Positions 20,787 to 29,605 of a stretch of DNA of 60,938 nucleotides are shown here, piece after piece (position 1 is the stretch's first letter; every line of letters begins with the position of its first letter). The notes beneath the pieces were generated by a model. The model was not told where the DNA came from. It worked only from the letters and a program-made list of their open reading frames with translations, and searched no databases. Origin of the DNA: an uncultured Methanobrevibacter sp. (GTDB taxonomy: Archaea; Methanobacteriota; Methanobacteria; Methanobacteriales; Methanobacteriaceae); NCBI GenBank assembly GCA_900314635.1, contig OMVY01000017.1, forward strand, positions 1 to 60,938, read 5' to 3'. Position numbers and translations under genes: made by a program.

Positions 20787-21869
20787 ATGTTAACAATAAA
20801 AATTAAAGTAAGAAATATAGAGTCTGCAAGGCAGATTATCGAATCTCATAAATTTATCAATCACGACTACAGAATCAAGGTTGAAGATGGATTCGGCTAT
20901 ATCCCAATCAAGGACGACATAGCTCAAGAGGAACTGGATTCTGTAATCAATGAAGTGAAAGATGCCCATGGCGAGGATTTCACCATTGAGCTTGTTGATA
21001 ACGACAGCGAATTCGATTCAATAAAAATCTATCCAAGAAGCATGATGGACTTATTGAAGGACAAGCTCAGCGAAGATGAAATAGCTGATTTGAATTCAGC
21101 ATATGACGTCATCGGAGATGTGGTCATTGTTGAGATTCCTGAAGAGCTTCAGATCCATAAAAAAGAGATTGGAGAAGCATTGCTCGCCTTTACCAAACGC
21201 AGAACAATATATATGAAGAAAAGCAAGGTTAAAGGAGTTACAAGGGTTAGAGACCTTGAATTGCTTGCAGGCGAAGACAATCCAATTACAATCCACAAGG
21301 AACACGGCACCCGGTTGAAGCTGGATGTCAAGAATGTCTATTTCTCACCTCGCCTGGCAACTGAAAGAAAAAGAGTGGCTGATCTTGTAAGGGACGGCGA
21401 AGAGATACTTGACATGTTTGCTGGAGTCGGACCATTCCCATTCGTAATAGCCAAGGAGAAATCCGTCGACATTACCGCTATAGATATCAATGAAGTGGCT
21501 ATCCAGTATTTAAATGAAAACATAAAAATCAATAAGGTGAAAGATGGATGCACTATAAGAGCCATTTGCGGAGACACCAACATTGTAGCTCAAAATGAAC
21601 TGAAGGGCAGGAAATTCGACAGGTTGATAATGAACCTTCCAGGCCTAGCACCTGAATTTCTAGACCTTGCGGTAAGCCTTGCCAAAGACGGCGGAGTCAT
21701 ACATTATTATGAATTTTCCAATGGATTCTCACAGGGAATTGAAGAAGCCCAAATAGCATGCGAAAAGCAGAACAAGGATGTTGAGATATTGAATACCCGC
21801 AAAGTCAAATCAACAAGCCCTGGAATGTGGCATGTTGTAATAGATTGTAAGATCAAAGACAAGAATTAA
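20787..21869 (+). CDS. trm5: tRNA (guanine-37 N1)-methyltransferase
   Basis: The 360-residue SAM-dependent methyltransferase methylates G37 next to the anticodon and so prevents frameshifting. An N-terminal D1-like domain (about 1-75) precedes an RNA-recognition region with KVKGVTRVRDLELLAGE. The Rossmann methyltransferase core follows: YFSPRLATERKRVADLV, motif I DMFAGVGPFPFVIA near residue 210, AIDINEVAIQYLNENI, and the catalytic NLPG near 283. All are typical of archaeal Trm5. The enzyme also makes the substrate for wyosine synthesis in archaea. It begins at ATG 20787 and appears monocistronic. Confidence 0.9.
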   Translation: MLTIKIKVRNIESARQIIESHKFINHDYRIKVEDGFGYIPIKDDIAQEELDSVINEVKDAHGEDFTIELVDNDSEFDSIKIYPRSMMDLLKDKLSEDEIADLNSAYDVIGDVVIVEIPEELQIHKKEIGEALLAFTKRRTIYMKKSKVKGVTRVRDLELLAGEDNPITIHKEHGTRLKLDVKNVYFSPRLATERKRVADLVRDGEEILDMFAGVGPFPFVIAKEKSVDITAIDINEVAIQYLNENIKINKVKDGCTIRAICGDTNIVAQNELKGRKFDRLIMNLPGLAPEFLDLAVSLAKDGGVIHYYEFSNGFSQGIEEAQIACEKQNKDVEILNTRKVKSTSPGMWHVVIDCKIKDKN

Positions 21870-22108
21870 TTATTTTCACCTAATGAGAAAAGATTAATCA
21901 AAATCTTAATTAAATGAATTTCACCAAATGAGAAAAAATAATAATCAAAAACCATATTGAAAAAGATATTTCTTTTTTTGTTAAAAAAATAGATAAATAT
22001 TTAAAACAGTGCTTATAAATTATATTTGAGTTAAGTTTTATTTAAATGAATTTTAATTCATTAAAATTTAAAATAAAAAAAACTCTAAAAATTTGTGAGG
22101 CCAAAAAT

Positions 22109-22333
22109 ATGGAAAGTGGAATCATACCTGCAATCATATCCTTTTTCTTACCAGGAATTGGGCAAGCATTAACAGATGGAAAACCAACAGGCAAATGGAT
22201 TGCAGTATTCATCATCGTATTGATTGTTGAAATCCTATTAAGTTTCCTTTTAGGATTAATCGGCAGCGTTATTAATGTAATAATTAGCATCATATTCGCT
22301 TATGACGCATATGCGAACTTAATTGAAATCTAA
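22109..22333 (+). CDS. Small membrane protein with two helices
   Basis: This membrane protein has 74 residues. It begins MESGIIPAIISFFLPGIGQA, a helix ending in the PGIGQ turn. A short polar loop (LTDGKPTGKW) and a long hydrophobic stretch that could span once or twice follow, and it ends FAYDAYANLIEI. The PGxGQ turn and the YDAY..N tail recall small TM2-like membrane proteins of archaea. No function is known to me. The frame is open from 22046, but ATG 22109 is preferred because GAGG lies eight bases upstream and the hydrophobic core starts there. Confidence 0.65.
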   Translation: MESGIIPAIISFFLPGIGQALTDGKPTGKWIAVFIIVLIVEILLSFLLGLIGSVINVIISIIFAYDAYANLIEI

Positions 22334-22449
22334 GTTCAAAAAAATTTAAATAATTTTTAATTCTTTTTCTTTTTTTTCTTTTTTTATAACTAGCAAATGT
22401 TTTTAATTAATTTAAAAAACTCTTCCAAAACTAATCTTTAAAGCTATTT

Positions 22450-23076
22450 TTAATTAGCAAAGTCCAGAATATCATTAGGAGAATCAATAGCTCTCAATGG
22501 ATATGGATTTGCATAGTCATTATCATTTCCCTGACCCCATTTGACAACAACCATATCGATACCAGCATTTTCTGCTGCAAGGATATCCACATCCTTGTCT
22601 CCAAAATAAATCACTTCATCCTTTGATATTCCCTCTTTTTCCACAATCTCATTAAGCCTGTAAGGATCTGGCTTGTCTGGAATGCCCTGCCTGTAGCCAG
22701 AAATATATTTAAAATCAATTTCAGGAAACACTCTCATCACATCATCCTTTATATTCTCCTCTTCACGATTAGAGCATATCGCAAGAGTCATGCCCTTATT
22801 GAGAAGAGTTTCCAGGACTTCATGGATTCCTTCATAAGCCTCGCTGTCTTCAGGAACGCTAGCATAGATTTCCACAAACTTGTCCAGGACCCCTTGGTCT
22901 GAGAAGTCTATATTGTTTCTTAAAAACTCTCTGAAATCATCATAATCCAAATCAGACAAGTCCTTGTCATATGTAGGCAGACCATAGTATTCAAAAAGCA
23001 GATTAAAGCATCTGATGGAATAGATAACACTGTCAATGAGCATGCCATCCAAATCAAAAATAAATAAGTTTTTCAT
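22450..23076 (-). CDS. HAD-family phosphatase, paralog 1 of 3
   Basis: The 208-residue haloacid-dehalogenase hydrolase resembles phosphoglycolate phosphatase. Motif I is FDLDGML with nucleophile Asp8 and acid Asp10. A four-helix cap fills about 20-85, motif II is LAICSNR near residue 110, and motif IV is YFGDKDVDILAAENAGI near 160. It is closely related to the products at 23189-23812 and 25647-26276. The usual Thr or Val after DG is Met here, as in paralog 3. Substrate unknown; a small phosphorylated metabolite is likely. It starts at ATG 23076. Confidence 0.85.
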   Translation of the reverse strand: MKNLFIFDLDGMLIDSVIYSIRCFNLLFEYYGLPTYDKDLSDLDYDDFREFLRNNIDFSDQGVLDKFVEIYASVPEDSEAYEGIHEVLETLLNKGMTLAICSNREEENIKDDVMRVFPEIDFKYISGYRQGIPDKPDPYRLNEIVEKEGISKDEVIYFGDKDVDILAAENAGIDMVVVKWGQGNDNDYANPYPLRAIDSPNDILDFAN

Positions 23077-23188
23077 AGGATTATATTGTATTTAAGAGTT
23101 AATAAATTTTTAAAAAAAAAGAAGTATATTCATAAAATCCAATAAGATCTTATAAATAAATGATAAAAAAAGAAAATGTGTAAATCAA

Positions 23189-23812
23189 TTAAATATCTAG
23201 AATGTCATAAGGACTTTCCAGAAGCTTGAATACATAGGGATTATTGAAATCCTCCTCTTTTCCCTGTCCCCATTTTGCAAATGCAATATCAATGCCTGCA
23301 TTTCTTGCAGCCATAATGTCATTGTCCTTGTCTCCAAAGAAGATGACCTTGTCCCTGCTTATATTCTCCTTTTCAATGATTTCATTGATTCTGTAGGCAT
23401 CAGGCTTGTCGGGAACTCCCTTTCTGTAGCCTGAAATATACTTGAAGTCAATGCCTTTGAAAAATCCCTCGATACGAACCCTCAAATCCAACTCGGTGCG
23501 ATTGGTGCATATTGCTAGAATTTTCCCCTGATTTTGAAGCTCTTCAAGAACATCCATCACGCCTTCGAATGGAATGCTAGGTTCTAACATCTCTTCATGA
23601 TATATTTCCAGAAACCTTTTTACATGAACATCATCATTAAAATCAAGATATTCAAATAAATGCTTTCTGAATTCTATATAATCATACTCTGATTCATCCT
23701 TGTCATATGTTGGAAGGTTCAAATCACGCAATAACTTGTTGAAAAGTGTTATTGTGAAGGACAGACTGTCCAGCAAGGTTCCATCAAGGTCAAAGATATA
23801 CAATTCCTTCAT
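23189..23812 (-). CDS. HAD-family phosphatase, paralog 2 of 3
   Basis: This hydrolase of 207 residues has the same architecture as its neighbour downstream. It has the canonical motif I FDLDGTLLDS (Asp8, Asp10), LAICTNR as motif II, the shared segment FKYISGYRKGVPDKPD, and FFGDKDNDIMAARNAGI as motif IV. Compared with paralog 1 it keeps the normal Thr after DG. The two genes are 112 bases apart on the same strand and probably arose by tandem duplication. Its start at 23812 lies six bases from a three-copy 58-bp repeat that fills the divergent gap to trkH. Confidence 0.85.
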   Translation of the reverse strand: MKELYIFDLDGTLLDSLSFTITLFNKLLRDLNLPTYDKDESEYDYIEFRKHLFEYLDFNDDVHVKRFLEIYHEEMLEPSIPFEGVMDVLEELQNQGKILAICTNRTELDLRVRIEGFFKGIDFKYISGYRKGVPDKPDAYRINEIIEKENISRDKVIFFGDKDNDIMAARNAGIDIAFAKWGQGKEEDFNNPYVFKLLESPYDILDI

Positions 23813-23817
23813 AGAAA

Positions 23818-23991
23818 TACTTGTCTTTTAGAATTTATAAAATTATTGAAAAAATGAATTTAAAAAAAAGACCAATACTTGTCTTTTGGAATTTTTAAAA
23901 TTAATTGAAAAAATGAATTTAAAAAAAGGCCAATACTTGTTTTTTTAGAATATATAAAATTAATTGAGAAAATAAATTTAAAAAAAAAGGT
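23818..23991. repeat. Three-copy 58-bp tandem repeat
   Basis: Copies lie at 23818-23875, 23876-23933 and 23934-23991. The unit begins TACTTGTCTTTT, continues AAAATTAATTGA and ends in an A-run. It fills most of the divergent promoter gap between HAD paralog 2 and trkH, so any promoter element inside it would be present three times. Confidence 0.9.
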
Positions 23992-24081
23992 AATAATTAA
24001 TACAGTTAAAATTAATAACTAATAATCCTTTGTTTTAAATTTAAACAACATTTAAATAGTTAAAAACCAAAATAATAATCC

Positions 24082-25515
24082 ATGGCAAGTCAAAAAAGTC
24101 TGCGTATCATATTACACTACCTGGGATATATCATGCAGGGACTGGGGATTGTACTTCTCTCCCCGATTATCGTAGAGCTGATTTATGGAGATTATTTTAA
24201 CTGCATATACTTCATAATCCCCTGCATGATTTCATTTGCACTAGGCACCCTTTTTGTAAGATCCTACAAAAATAATGAAATGCTGAAATTGAAATATGCC
24301 ATGGTTGTTTCATCTCTTGCCTGGCTTTGGGCATCACTAATCAGCGCAGTTATCATGGTGTTCTATGTGAATGCACCATTCATAGATGCATTCTTTGAAA
24401 ACATGTCCGCATGGACAGGAAGCGGACTTACTCTTTTTGCGGATGTTGAAATCCTGCCATACTCAATTTTATTTTTAAGAAGCCTGGAACAATGGATTGG
24501 AGGCTTGGGAGTGGTTGTCATCTTTGTAACCGTTCTCATAAGGTCTGGAACTTCAGCAGCCCGGCTGTACAAGTCTGAAGCCAGGGAAGAAAAATTATCC
24601 CCGAATATCAGAAACACCCTCAGGAAATCACTACAAATATACCTGCTTTTCACAGGACTTGGGCTGGCTCTTTACATACTCGCGGGGCTTCCTGTTTTTG
24701 ATGCGATAAACCTTACATTCACAACTATCTCCACAGGAGGAATGAGCATTAAAAATGCGAATGTGGGATTTTATCATGACAACATAGTCTATGCAATAAC
24801 CATGTTTCTGATGATTCTAGGCGCTACAAGCTTTACAGTGCACTACAAGATAATCAAGACAAGGGGAAAATCATTTTTCAAGGACATACAGGTCCAGGTC
24901 ATGCTGTCCCTTATCATTCTAGCAACACTAGGCGTCATATTCCTAACAAGAAACGAACCTGTTGAAACATTGTTCCATGTGATTTCCGCAATCACTACAA
25001 CTGGAGCCAATATCTCTTCACCTGCATACATGACAACATGGCCCAGTCTGTCACTGATGGTATTGATGGTGTTGATGATGATTGGAGGTTCTTCCGGTTC
25101 GACTGTAGGAGCCATGAAAATCATTCGTGTGATAACCGCCATCAAGGGAATAAATCTAACATTGACCAAGCTGATATCACCTCAAGGCAGGGTTTTAAGC
25201 GTGAAGATTGCCGGCAAGAAGCTGAAGGAAACTGAAATAAGGGAAGCTACCGCTTATATCTTTTTATATCTTGTGTTCCTGCTCTTTGGATGGGGAGTGT
25301 TCCTGTATTTTGGATATGATCCGTTTCAGTCACTCTTTGATATCATTTCAACACAGGGTAATGTGGGACTAAGCCTTGGCGTTATCGGTCCGGGATTACC
25401 TGATGCCATCAAAATTGTATTGACCTTTTTAATGTGGATTGGAAGACTGGAAATCATACCTGTTTTAATACTGATTCGAGCATTCGCACTGGCTTTAAAG
25501 GATTCCATAAGATAA
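24082..25515 (+). CDS. trkH: TrkH-family potassium uptake protein
   Basis: The 477-residue membrane channel subunit imports potassium or sodium. Four selectivity-filter loops are visible: SAWTGSGLTLF near residue 112, TTISTGGMS near 215, ITTTGANIS near 307 and STQGNVGLS near 423, each after a pore helix. The protein has the expected 8-10 membrane segments. TrkH channels normally pair with a cytoplasmic TrkA/KtrA subunit, and none is encoded in this window. I see no clear ribosome site before ATG 24082. The gene sits inside a group of three HAD paralogs, two upstream and one downstream, all on the other strand. Confidence 0.9.
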   Translation: MASQKSLRIILHYLGYIMQGLGIVLLSPIIVELIYGDYFNCIYFIIPCMISFALGTLFVRSYKNNEMLKLKYAMVVSSLAWLWASLISAVIMVFYVNAPFIDAFFENMSAWTGSGLTLFADVEILPYSILFLRSLEQWIGGLGVVVIFVTVLIRSGTSAARLYKSEAREEKLSPNIRNTLRKSLQIYLLFTGLGLALYILAGLPVFDAINLTFTTISTGGMSIKNANVGFYHDNIVYAITMFLMILGATSFTVHYKIIKTRGKSFFKDIQVQVMLSLIILATLGVIFLTRNEPVETLFHVISAITTTGANISSPAYMTTWPSLSLMVLMVLMMIGGSSGSTVGAMKIIRVITAIKGINLTLTKLISPQGRVLSVKIAGKKLKETEIREATAYIFLYLVFLLFGWGVFLYFGYDPFQSLFDIISTQGNVGLSLGVIGPGLPDAIKIVLTFLMWIGRLEIIPVLILIRAFALALKDSIR

Positions 25516-25646
25516 AAATACAAAGAATCAAGAACACAAAAAGCTAAAAAATATAAAAACTAAAAAAACAAGAAAAAACCAAATAAAAAAACATAAACAC
25601 GAAAAAATCTAAACTGGAAAAAAATAATAAAAATTAAAAGAAATAA

Positions 25647-26276
25647 TTAAAACTCAATATCCAGTATTTCAATGGGATCATCTATGAGAGTGAAAATATA
25701 AGAATCCCTGTAATCCATTTCATTGCCCTGACCATATGTTGCCATAACCATCTTAACGCCTGCATTGCGTGCAGCGATTATATCAACGTCCTTATCGCCG
25801 AAATATAAAACATTTTCCTTTTCTATGCCCTCTTTTTCAATTATTTCATTCAACCGGAATGGATCAGGTTTGTCAGGAACGCCTTTTCTAAAACCTGAAA
25901 TATATTTAAATCTTATTCCTGGTAAAAATCTTTCGCTAAAGTCTTCCAGCACATTCTGCTCACGATTGGAACATATCGCCAGGGAGATGCCACTATCCTC
26001 CAATTCATTTAAAACATCAATCATTCCATCATAAGCCTTTGTTGTTCTGAAATCAGACTCATTGCAGAGTTCTATATATCTTGGATAAACAGGAGTGTCC
26101 TTGCTTGAGGAATTATCCCTTAGAAATTGTCTTAAATCTTCATAAACAAATGAATCAAGGTCTTCATCGAATGAAGGCTTGCCAAATTCTCTTAAAGCTT
26201 GATTGAGACAAGCTATTGAATCATGAATAGTATCTACAAGCATTCCATCAAAATCAAAAATATATAATTTATTCAT
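25647..26276 (-). CDS. HAD-family phosphatase, paralog 3 of 3
   Basis: This paralog has 209 residues. Motif I is FDFDGMLVDT (Asp8, Asp10), motif II LAICSNR, and the shared block is FKYISGFRKGVPDKPDPFRLNEIIEKEGI. Motif IV is YFGDKDVDIIAARNAGV. It carries Met in motif I like paralog 1 and lies on the far side of trkH, so trkH separates members of what looks like one expanded family. The conserved FKYISG...PDKPD segment may shape a shared substrate site. Substrate unknown. Confidence 0.85.
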   Translation of the reverse strand: MNKLYIFDFDGMLVDTIHDSIACLNQALREFGKPSFDEDLDSFVYEDLRQFLRDNSSSKDTPVYPRYIELCNESDFRTTKAYDGMIDVLNELEDSGISLAICSNREQNVLEDFSERFLPGIRFKYISGFRKGVPDKPDPFRLNEIIEKEGIEKENVLYFGDKDVDIIAARNAGVKMVMATYGQGNEMDYRDSYIFTLIDDPIEILDIEF

Positions 26277-26492
26277 AAAGATTAATATGGGTTTTAAGGC
26301 TTATAAAACTTGTTTTCGAATTAAATATGGAAACTTAATTGAATATCACATTAAGTGATTTCAAACCAAACATGCGATAAATTTAAAAAGATTTTTATAT
26401 CATTTTTATCAAAATAAGATTATATAATTAATAAAAAGCAAGAATACGATTAAAAATCGCTTTATTTTAAAATAAAAAAAAAAGTGAAAAAA

Positions 26493-28097
26493 ATGAATGC
26501 CAATAAACAGGAATCATGGCTGCCCCTTGTTCTAGTAGCTTTTGCTTCTTTTATAATAACCCTTGATGCGACTTTTATGAATGTGAGTATTTCCCAGCTT
26601 ATTCTCGATTTAAATACTTCATTAAGCACAATTCATCTCATCATTAGTTTTTATACCCTTACAACTGCTTCATTAATGCTGATAGCTTCGAAACTTCAGG
26701 ATATAATAGGAAAGAAAAAAATATTCATGCTTGGAGCATTAATCTACGGAATCGGAGCCATCATAGCCGCTTTGAGCCAGAACTCCGCAATGCTGTTTAT
26801 AGGATGGTCCCTATTAGAGGGAATTGGAGGAGCACTAATGACTCCTGCGATAATATCCATCATAATCGGGACTTATGATAAAAACAGAAGAACCTTCGCT
26901 CTTGCATTTGCAAGTGCAATTGGAGGAATTGCAGCAGCAATCGGACCAATGTTTGGAGGATTTGTAACTACTTTTCTATCATGGAGATTTGGATTCGCAT
27001 TCGAGCTTGCAGTAATCATCATCATATTCGCTTTTTCTAAAAATATCAAAAATTTCAAGCCCCAGTCCGGAAAAACAAATTTTGATATAATTGGGGGAAT
27101 TTTTTCAATCTTCACTCTTGTCCTGCTTGTCTTAGGGGTTTTGGAACTGAAGAAAAACGTACTGCTAAGCATAGTCTTATTCATCATATCCATTATAATG
27201 CTCAGATTATTCATATCATATGAAATGAAATTGAAGGCCAGTGGAGCCATCCCTCTTGTGGATATGGGCATCTTTAAAAACAATAACCTGCTTGCAGGCA
27301 TGGCAATAAGATTCATCGCCATGATTGCAATGATGGGATGTCTGTTTGCAGTAAGCGTATTTCTACAGGGAGCATTGAAGTTCAACGCATTTGATACTGG
27401 AATCAACCTGATTCCCGCAACAGGAGGAGTTCTAATATCCGCACTGCTTGCAGAAAGGCTTTCCAGGATATACAGTCACAAGATTCTGATGTCTGTCGGA
27501 TTCGTGCTGGCCATTATCGGAGCAATAATTCTAAGATTCCAGTTCGGATTGCATGTCAGCTTCCTTGACATAGCTCCAGGACTATTTCTCCTAGGCATTG
27601 GATTAGGCCTGGTGATTGCTCTTGGAATTGACATATCCATTAAAGGAATGGATGAGGAATCTCAAAGCACTGCATCAGGACTATTAACAACAAGCCAGAC
27701 ACTGGGAAGCTCAATAGGCACTGCAGTCATCGGATGCATTCTCATTATCGGAGCAACTGCAGGAATAGCCGATGCAGTAGATATTTATGTGCCTGATGCC
27801 AACCAGACACAATTCGAAGTCGGAACAGGAAATTATTTGGAAAAACTAGGAAATTTAAATGAAAGCAGCATCCTGTCCCAAGATGTAAAAGCTAAAATCG
27901 CCAACATAGTTCTGGCAGATGCCATGAAGATGGTGATGGACTTTACAGCCATTCTGCTTCTAATCGGACTGATTCTGACCCATGCAATAGACAACAGAAG
28001 AGTGATAGGCCGAAGGATAAGGCGGTTGAGAACTGAGAGATTGAATGGGCCTAAAGTGAGATTAGATAGACAAAAACTATCAAAAGACCGCAAATAA
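26493..28097 (+). CDS. Major facilitator drug exporter, DHA2 (14-helix) type
   Basis: The 534-residue membrane protein has about fourteen hydrophobic segments. The DHA2 hallmark near the N-terminus is FASFIITLDATFMNVSIS. The loop motif ASKLQDIIGKKKIFMLGA (about residues 69-86) follows, as does motif C-like GGIAAAIGPMFGGF near 150. Proteins of this class export drugs or metabolites by proton antiport. The C-terminal tail is strongly basic (RRLRTERLNGPKVRLDRQ). GTG 26484 is in frame, but ATG 26493 is the more likely start. The last codons and the stop are part of a 79-bp tandem duplication. No adjacent regulator is present. Confidence 0.88.
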   Translation: MNANKQESWLPLVLVAFASFIITLDATFMNVSISQLILDLNTSLSTIHLIISFYTLTTASLMLIASKLQDIIGKKKIFMLGALIYGIGAIIAALSQNSAMLFIGWSLLEGIGGALMTPAIISIIIGTYDKNRRTFALAFASAIGGIAAAIGPMFGGFVTTFLSWRFGFAFELAVIIIIFAFSKNIKNFKPQSGKTNFDIIGGIFSIFTLVLLVLGVLELKKNVLLSIVLFIISIIMLRLFISYEMKLKASGAIPLVDMGIFKNNNLLAGMAIRFIAMIAMMGCLFAVSVFLQGALKFNAFDTGINLIPATGGVLISALLAERLSRIYSHKILMSVGFVLAIIGAIILRFQFGLHVSFLDIAPGLFLLGIGLGLVIALGIDISIKGMDEESQSTASGLLTTSQTLGSSIGTAVIGCILIIGATAGIADAVDIYVPDANQTQFEVGTGNYLEKLGNLNESSILSQDVKAKIANIVLADAMKMVMDFTAILLLIGLILTHAIDNRRVIGRRIRRLRTERLNGPKVRLDRQKLSKDRK

Positions 28098-28220
28098 AAA
28101 AAAAACAAGACAGCAGAATTTTTAACTGCTTTAAGCTTTTTAAAATAGACAAGAGCCATCAAAATACTGCAAATAAAAAAAAACAAGACAGCAGTATTAT
28201 TAACTGCTTAACCTTTTTTT
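28069..28220 (+). repeat. 79-bp duplication of the exporter gene's 3' end
   Basis: A segment covering the last ten or so codons, the stop and the following hairpin (28069-28147) is repeated at 28148-28220. The copies share GCAAATAAAAAAAAA, ACAAGACAGCAG and TTAACTGCTT. The second copy is no longer in frame with the gene. Confidence 0.85.
28190..28220 (+). terminator. Hairpin and T7 terminator after the MFS exporter gene
   Basis: AGCAGT (28190-28195) pairs with ACTGCT (28203-28208) around a seven-base loop. Seven T's follow at 28214-28220. A weaker version of the same hairpin is in the first copy of the duplication. It lies between convergent genes. Confidence 0.6.
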
Positions 28221-28229
28221 AAAGAAGTA

Positions 28230-28622
28230 TCAAATGACCATTTTGTCATTGAATACAAAAACAAAGTCTTTGTAATACATTGGAATGGCAGAGTTATTGA
28301 ATGTTTGAAATTCCAATTTTCTACGCCTTAAAACATAATCCACCACTACATTAAGCTCCATTCTAACCTCAACATACTTTCGAGTGATTGAGATGTTGAA
28401 TCTGATTTTTTCTATGTCCTCGTGATGAATCTGATCTGTTCTAAAGACTTTGGATATGTTGAAAAATTCAAACATGCATGGAAGCTTCTCGCTGTCAAAA
28501 TAAGCTATGGCATCCTTGTCCAGTTTAACTGAAAAATCATGATCATGAGCATCTTTTCTAAATAGAACCAATGAATCACTTTCACTATCAAAAGTCCAGT
28601 TAACAACAGTAATATCAACCAT
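28230..28622 (-). CDS. Hypothetical protein, possibly DUF2283-like
   Basis: The product has 130 residues and starts at ATG 28622 behind a strong GGAGG. The open frame continues upstream to 28691, but no ribosome site supports a longer form. The N-terminal pattern (WTFDSESDSLVLF..., then a beta segment FSVKLDKDAIAYFDSEKLPCMFEFFNISKVF) resembles the short beta fold of DUF2283 proteins. This is a weak likeness read by eye. The second half is basic and strand-rich. There is no signal peptide or membrane segment. It follows the flavoprotein gene on the same strand, with 74 bases between them. Confidence 0.5.
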   Translation of the reverse strand: MVDITVVNWTFDSESDSLVLFRKDAHDHDFSVKLDKDAIAYFDSEKLPCMFEFFNISKVFRTDQIHHEDIEKIRFNISITRKYVEVRMELNVVVDYVLRRRKLEFQTFNNSAIPMYYKDFVFVFNDKMVI

Positions 28623-28696
28623 AATATCCTCCCATGCACAACAATTCTTAAAAAAACTAAATTCTTTAAAAAAACTTAATTCCACCATCACATAGT

Positions 28697-29314
28697 TTAT
28701 TTGAAAGGCCTTATAAAGTTTGTAAATTCTTTTTCTTCTAAAACAGGCTTAGGTTCGTTTTCTATAGCCTTCAACATCCAAGCCATGTTTCGAGCCAAGG
28801 TTCTCATGGTATGGAGACCTTCCTTGTCCTGCCTAACTTCCTCTGGAGTGTTTCCATGAACTGCATTCCAGTATGTGCTTGATACAACAGGCATTCCGGA
28901 TATAGTGAAATATTTATTCAGCCTGTCAAAGCTTGCAGTAGAACCTGAACGCCTGCAGCTTATTACCGCTGCTCCAGGCTTGTGAGAGAACCTGCCTCCA
29001 TTTTGATAAAACACACGGTCTAAAAGTGCACATAACGCACCATTAGGACCTGCATAATAAACAGGAGAGCCGACAATGACAGCATCGCTATCGATGATCT
29101 TTTGAATCATTTCATTAGCTGGATCATCGTCAAATACACAGAAACCATCTTCAACACATTTTCCACATGCTATGCATCCCCTAACAGGTTTGGTACCTAT
29201 CCAAAAAATCTCACTGTCGACATCGCACTTTTCAAGCTCGTTTTTGATTTCAGTCAATGCCTCATTTGTACATCCGTTTTTATGAGGACTTCCATTAATA
29301 AGAAGTACTTTCAT
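28697..29314 (-). CDS. Iron-sulfur flavoprotein / NADPH-dependent FMN reductase family
   Basis: The 205-residue flavodoxin-fold protein has the FMN phosphate loop NGSPHKNGCTNEAL (7-20). A compact cysteine motif C-x2-C-x2-C-x5-C (Cys47, 50, 53, 59) is of the kind that binds a 4Fe-4S cluster in iron-sulfur flavoproteins. The second flavin contact GSPVYYAGPNGALCALLDR lies near residue 80. Such proteins move electrons in methanogens and can reduce oxygen, peroxide or quinone-like compounds. The start is at 29314, with GGTGAT three bases upstream. Overlapping palindromes (ATGTACAT, TACATGTA) lie at 29384-29394 in its promoter region. Confidence 0.85.
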   Translation of the reverse strand: MKVLLINGSPHKNGCTNEALTEIKNELEKCDVDSEIFWIGTKPVRGCIACGKCVEDGFCVFDDDPANEMIQKIIDSDAVIVGSPVYYAGPNGALCALLDRVFYQNGGRFSHKPGAAVISCRRSGSTASFDRLNKYFTISGMPVVSSTYWNAVHGNTPEEVRQDKEGLHTMRTLARNMAWMLKAIENEPKPVLEEKEFTNFIRPFK

Positions 29315-29383
29315 TAAATCACCAAAATATTTTTAATTATCATTATTTATTGTTTTTATAATATTTAAATTAAAATATTATAT

Positions 29384-29394
29384 ATGTACATGTA
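29384..29394 (-). promoter_or_regulatory. Overlapping palindromes upstream of the flavoprotein gene
   Basis: ATGTACAT (29384-29391) and TACATGTA (29387-29394) are overlapping perfect palindromes, 70-80 bases before the flavoprotein start and next to TATA-like sequence. They could be an operator. The rest of the gap up to 29605 is A+T-rich without a gene. Confidence 0.3.
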
Positions 29395-29605
29395 TATGAT
29401 ACTAGACTAAATCAGGATATGCAAAAATGATTAAATTAAAAATACGAACTATTAAATTATAAAAAAAGTAGGAATTATTTAATTTAATAAATCGTTGGAT
29501 TAATTAAAAAAACTTTATTGCTATAGGGAAAAAATCAATTAAATATGAATAAAAAATTCACAGCCTTTAAAAATAATAAAAAAAATAAAAAGTGTAAATT
29601 AAAAA

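Noticed and set aside
24363-25523. Several open frames antisense or out of frame to trkH
   Set aside because: They are shadows of a long membrane-protein gene and have no independent ribosome sites or motifs.
26873-27406. 177-codon minus-strand frame inside the MFS exporter gene
   Set aside because: Its hydrophobic and Met/Pro/Asn-rich composition is the complement of membrane-helix codons; no family resemblance.
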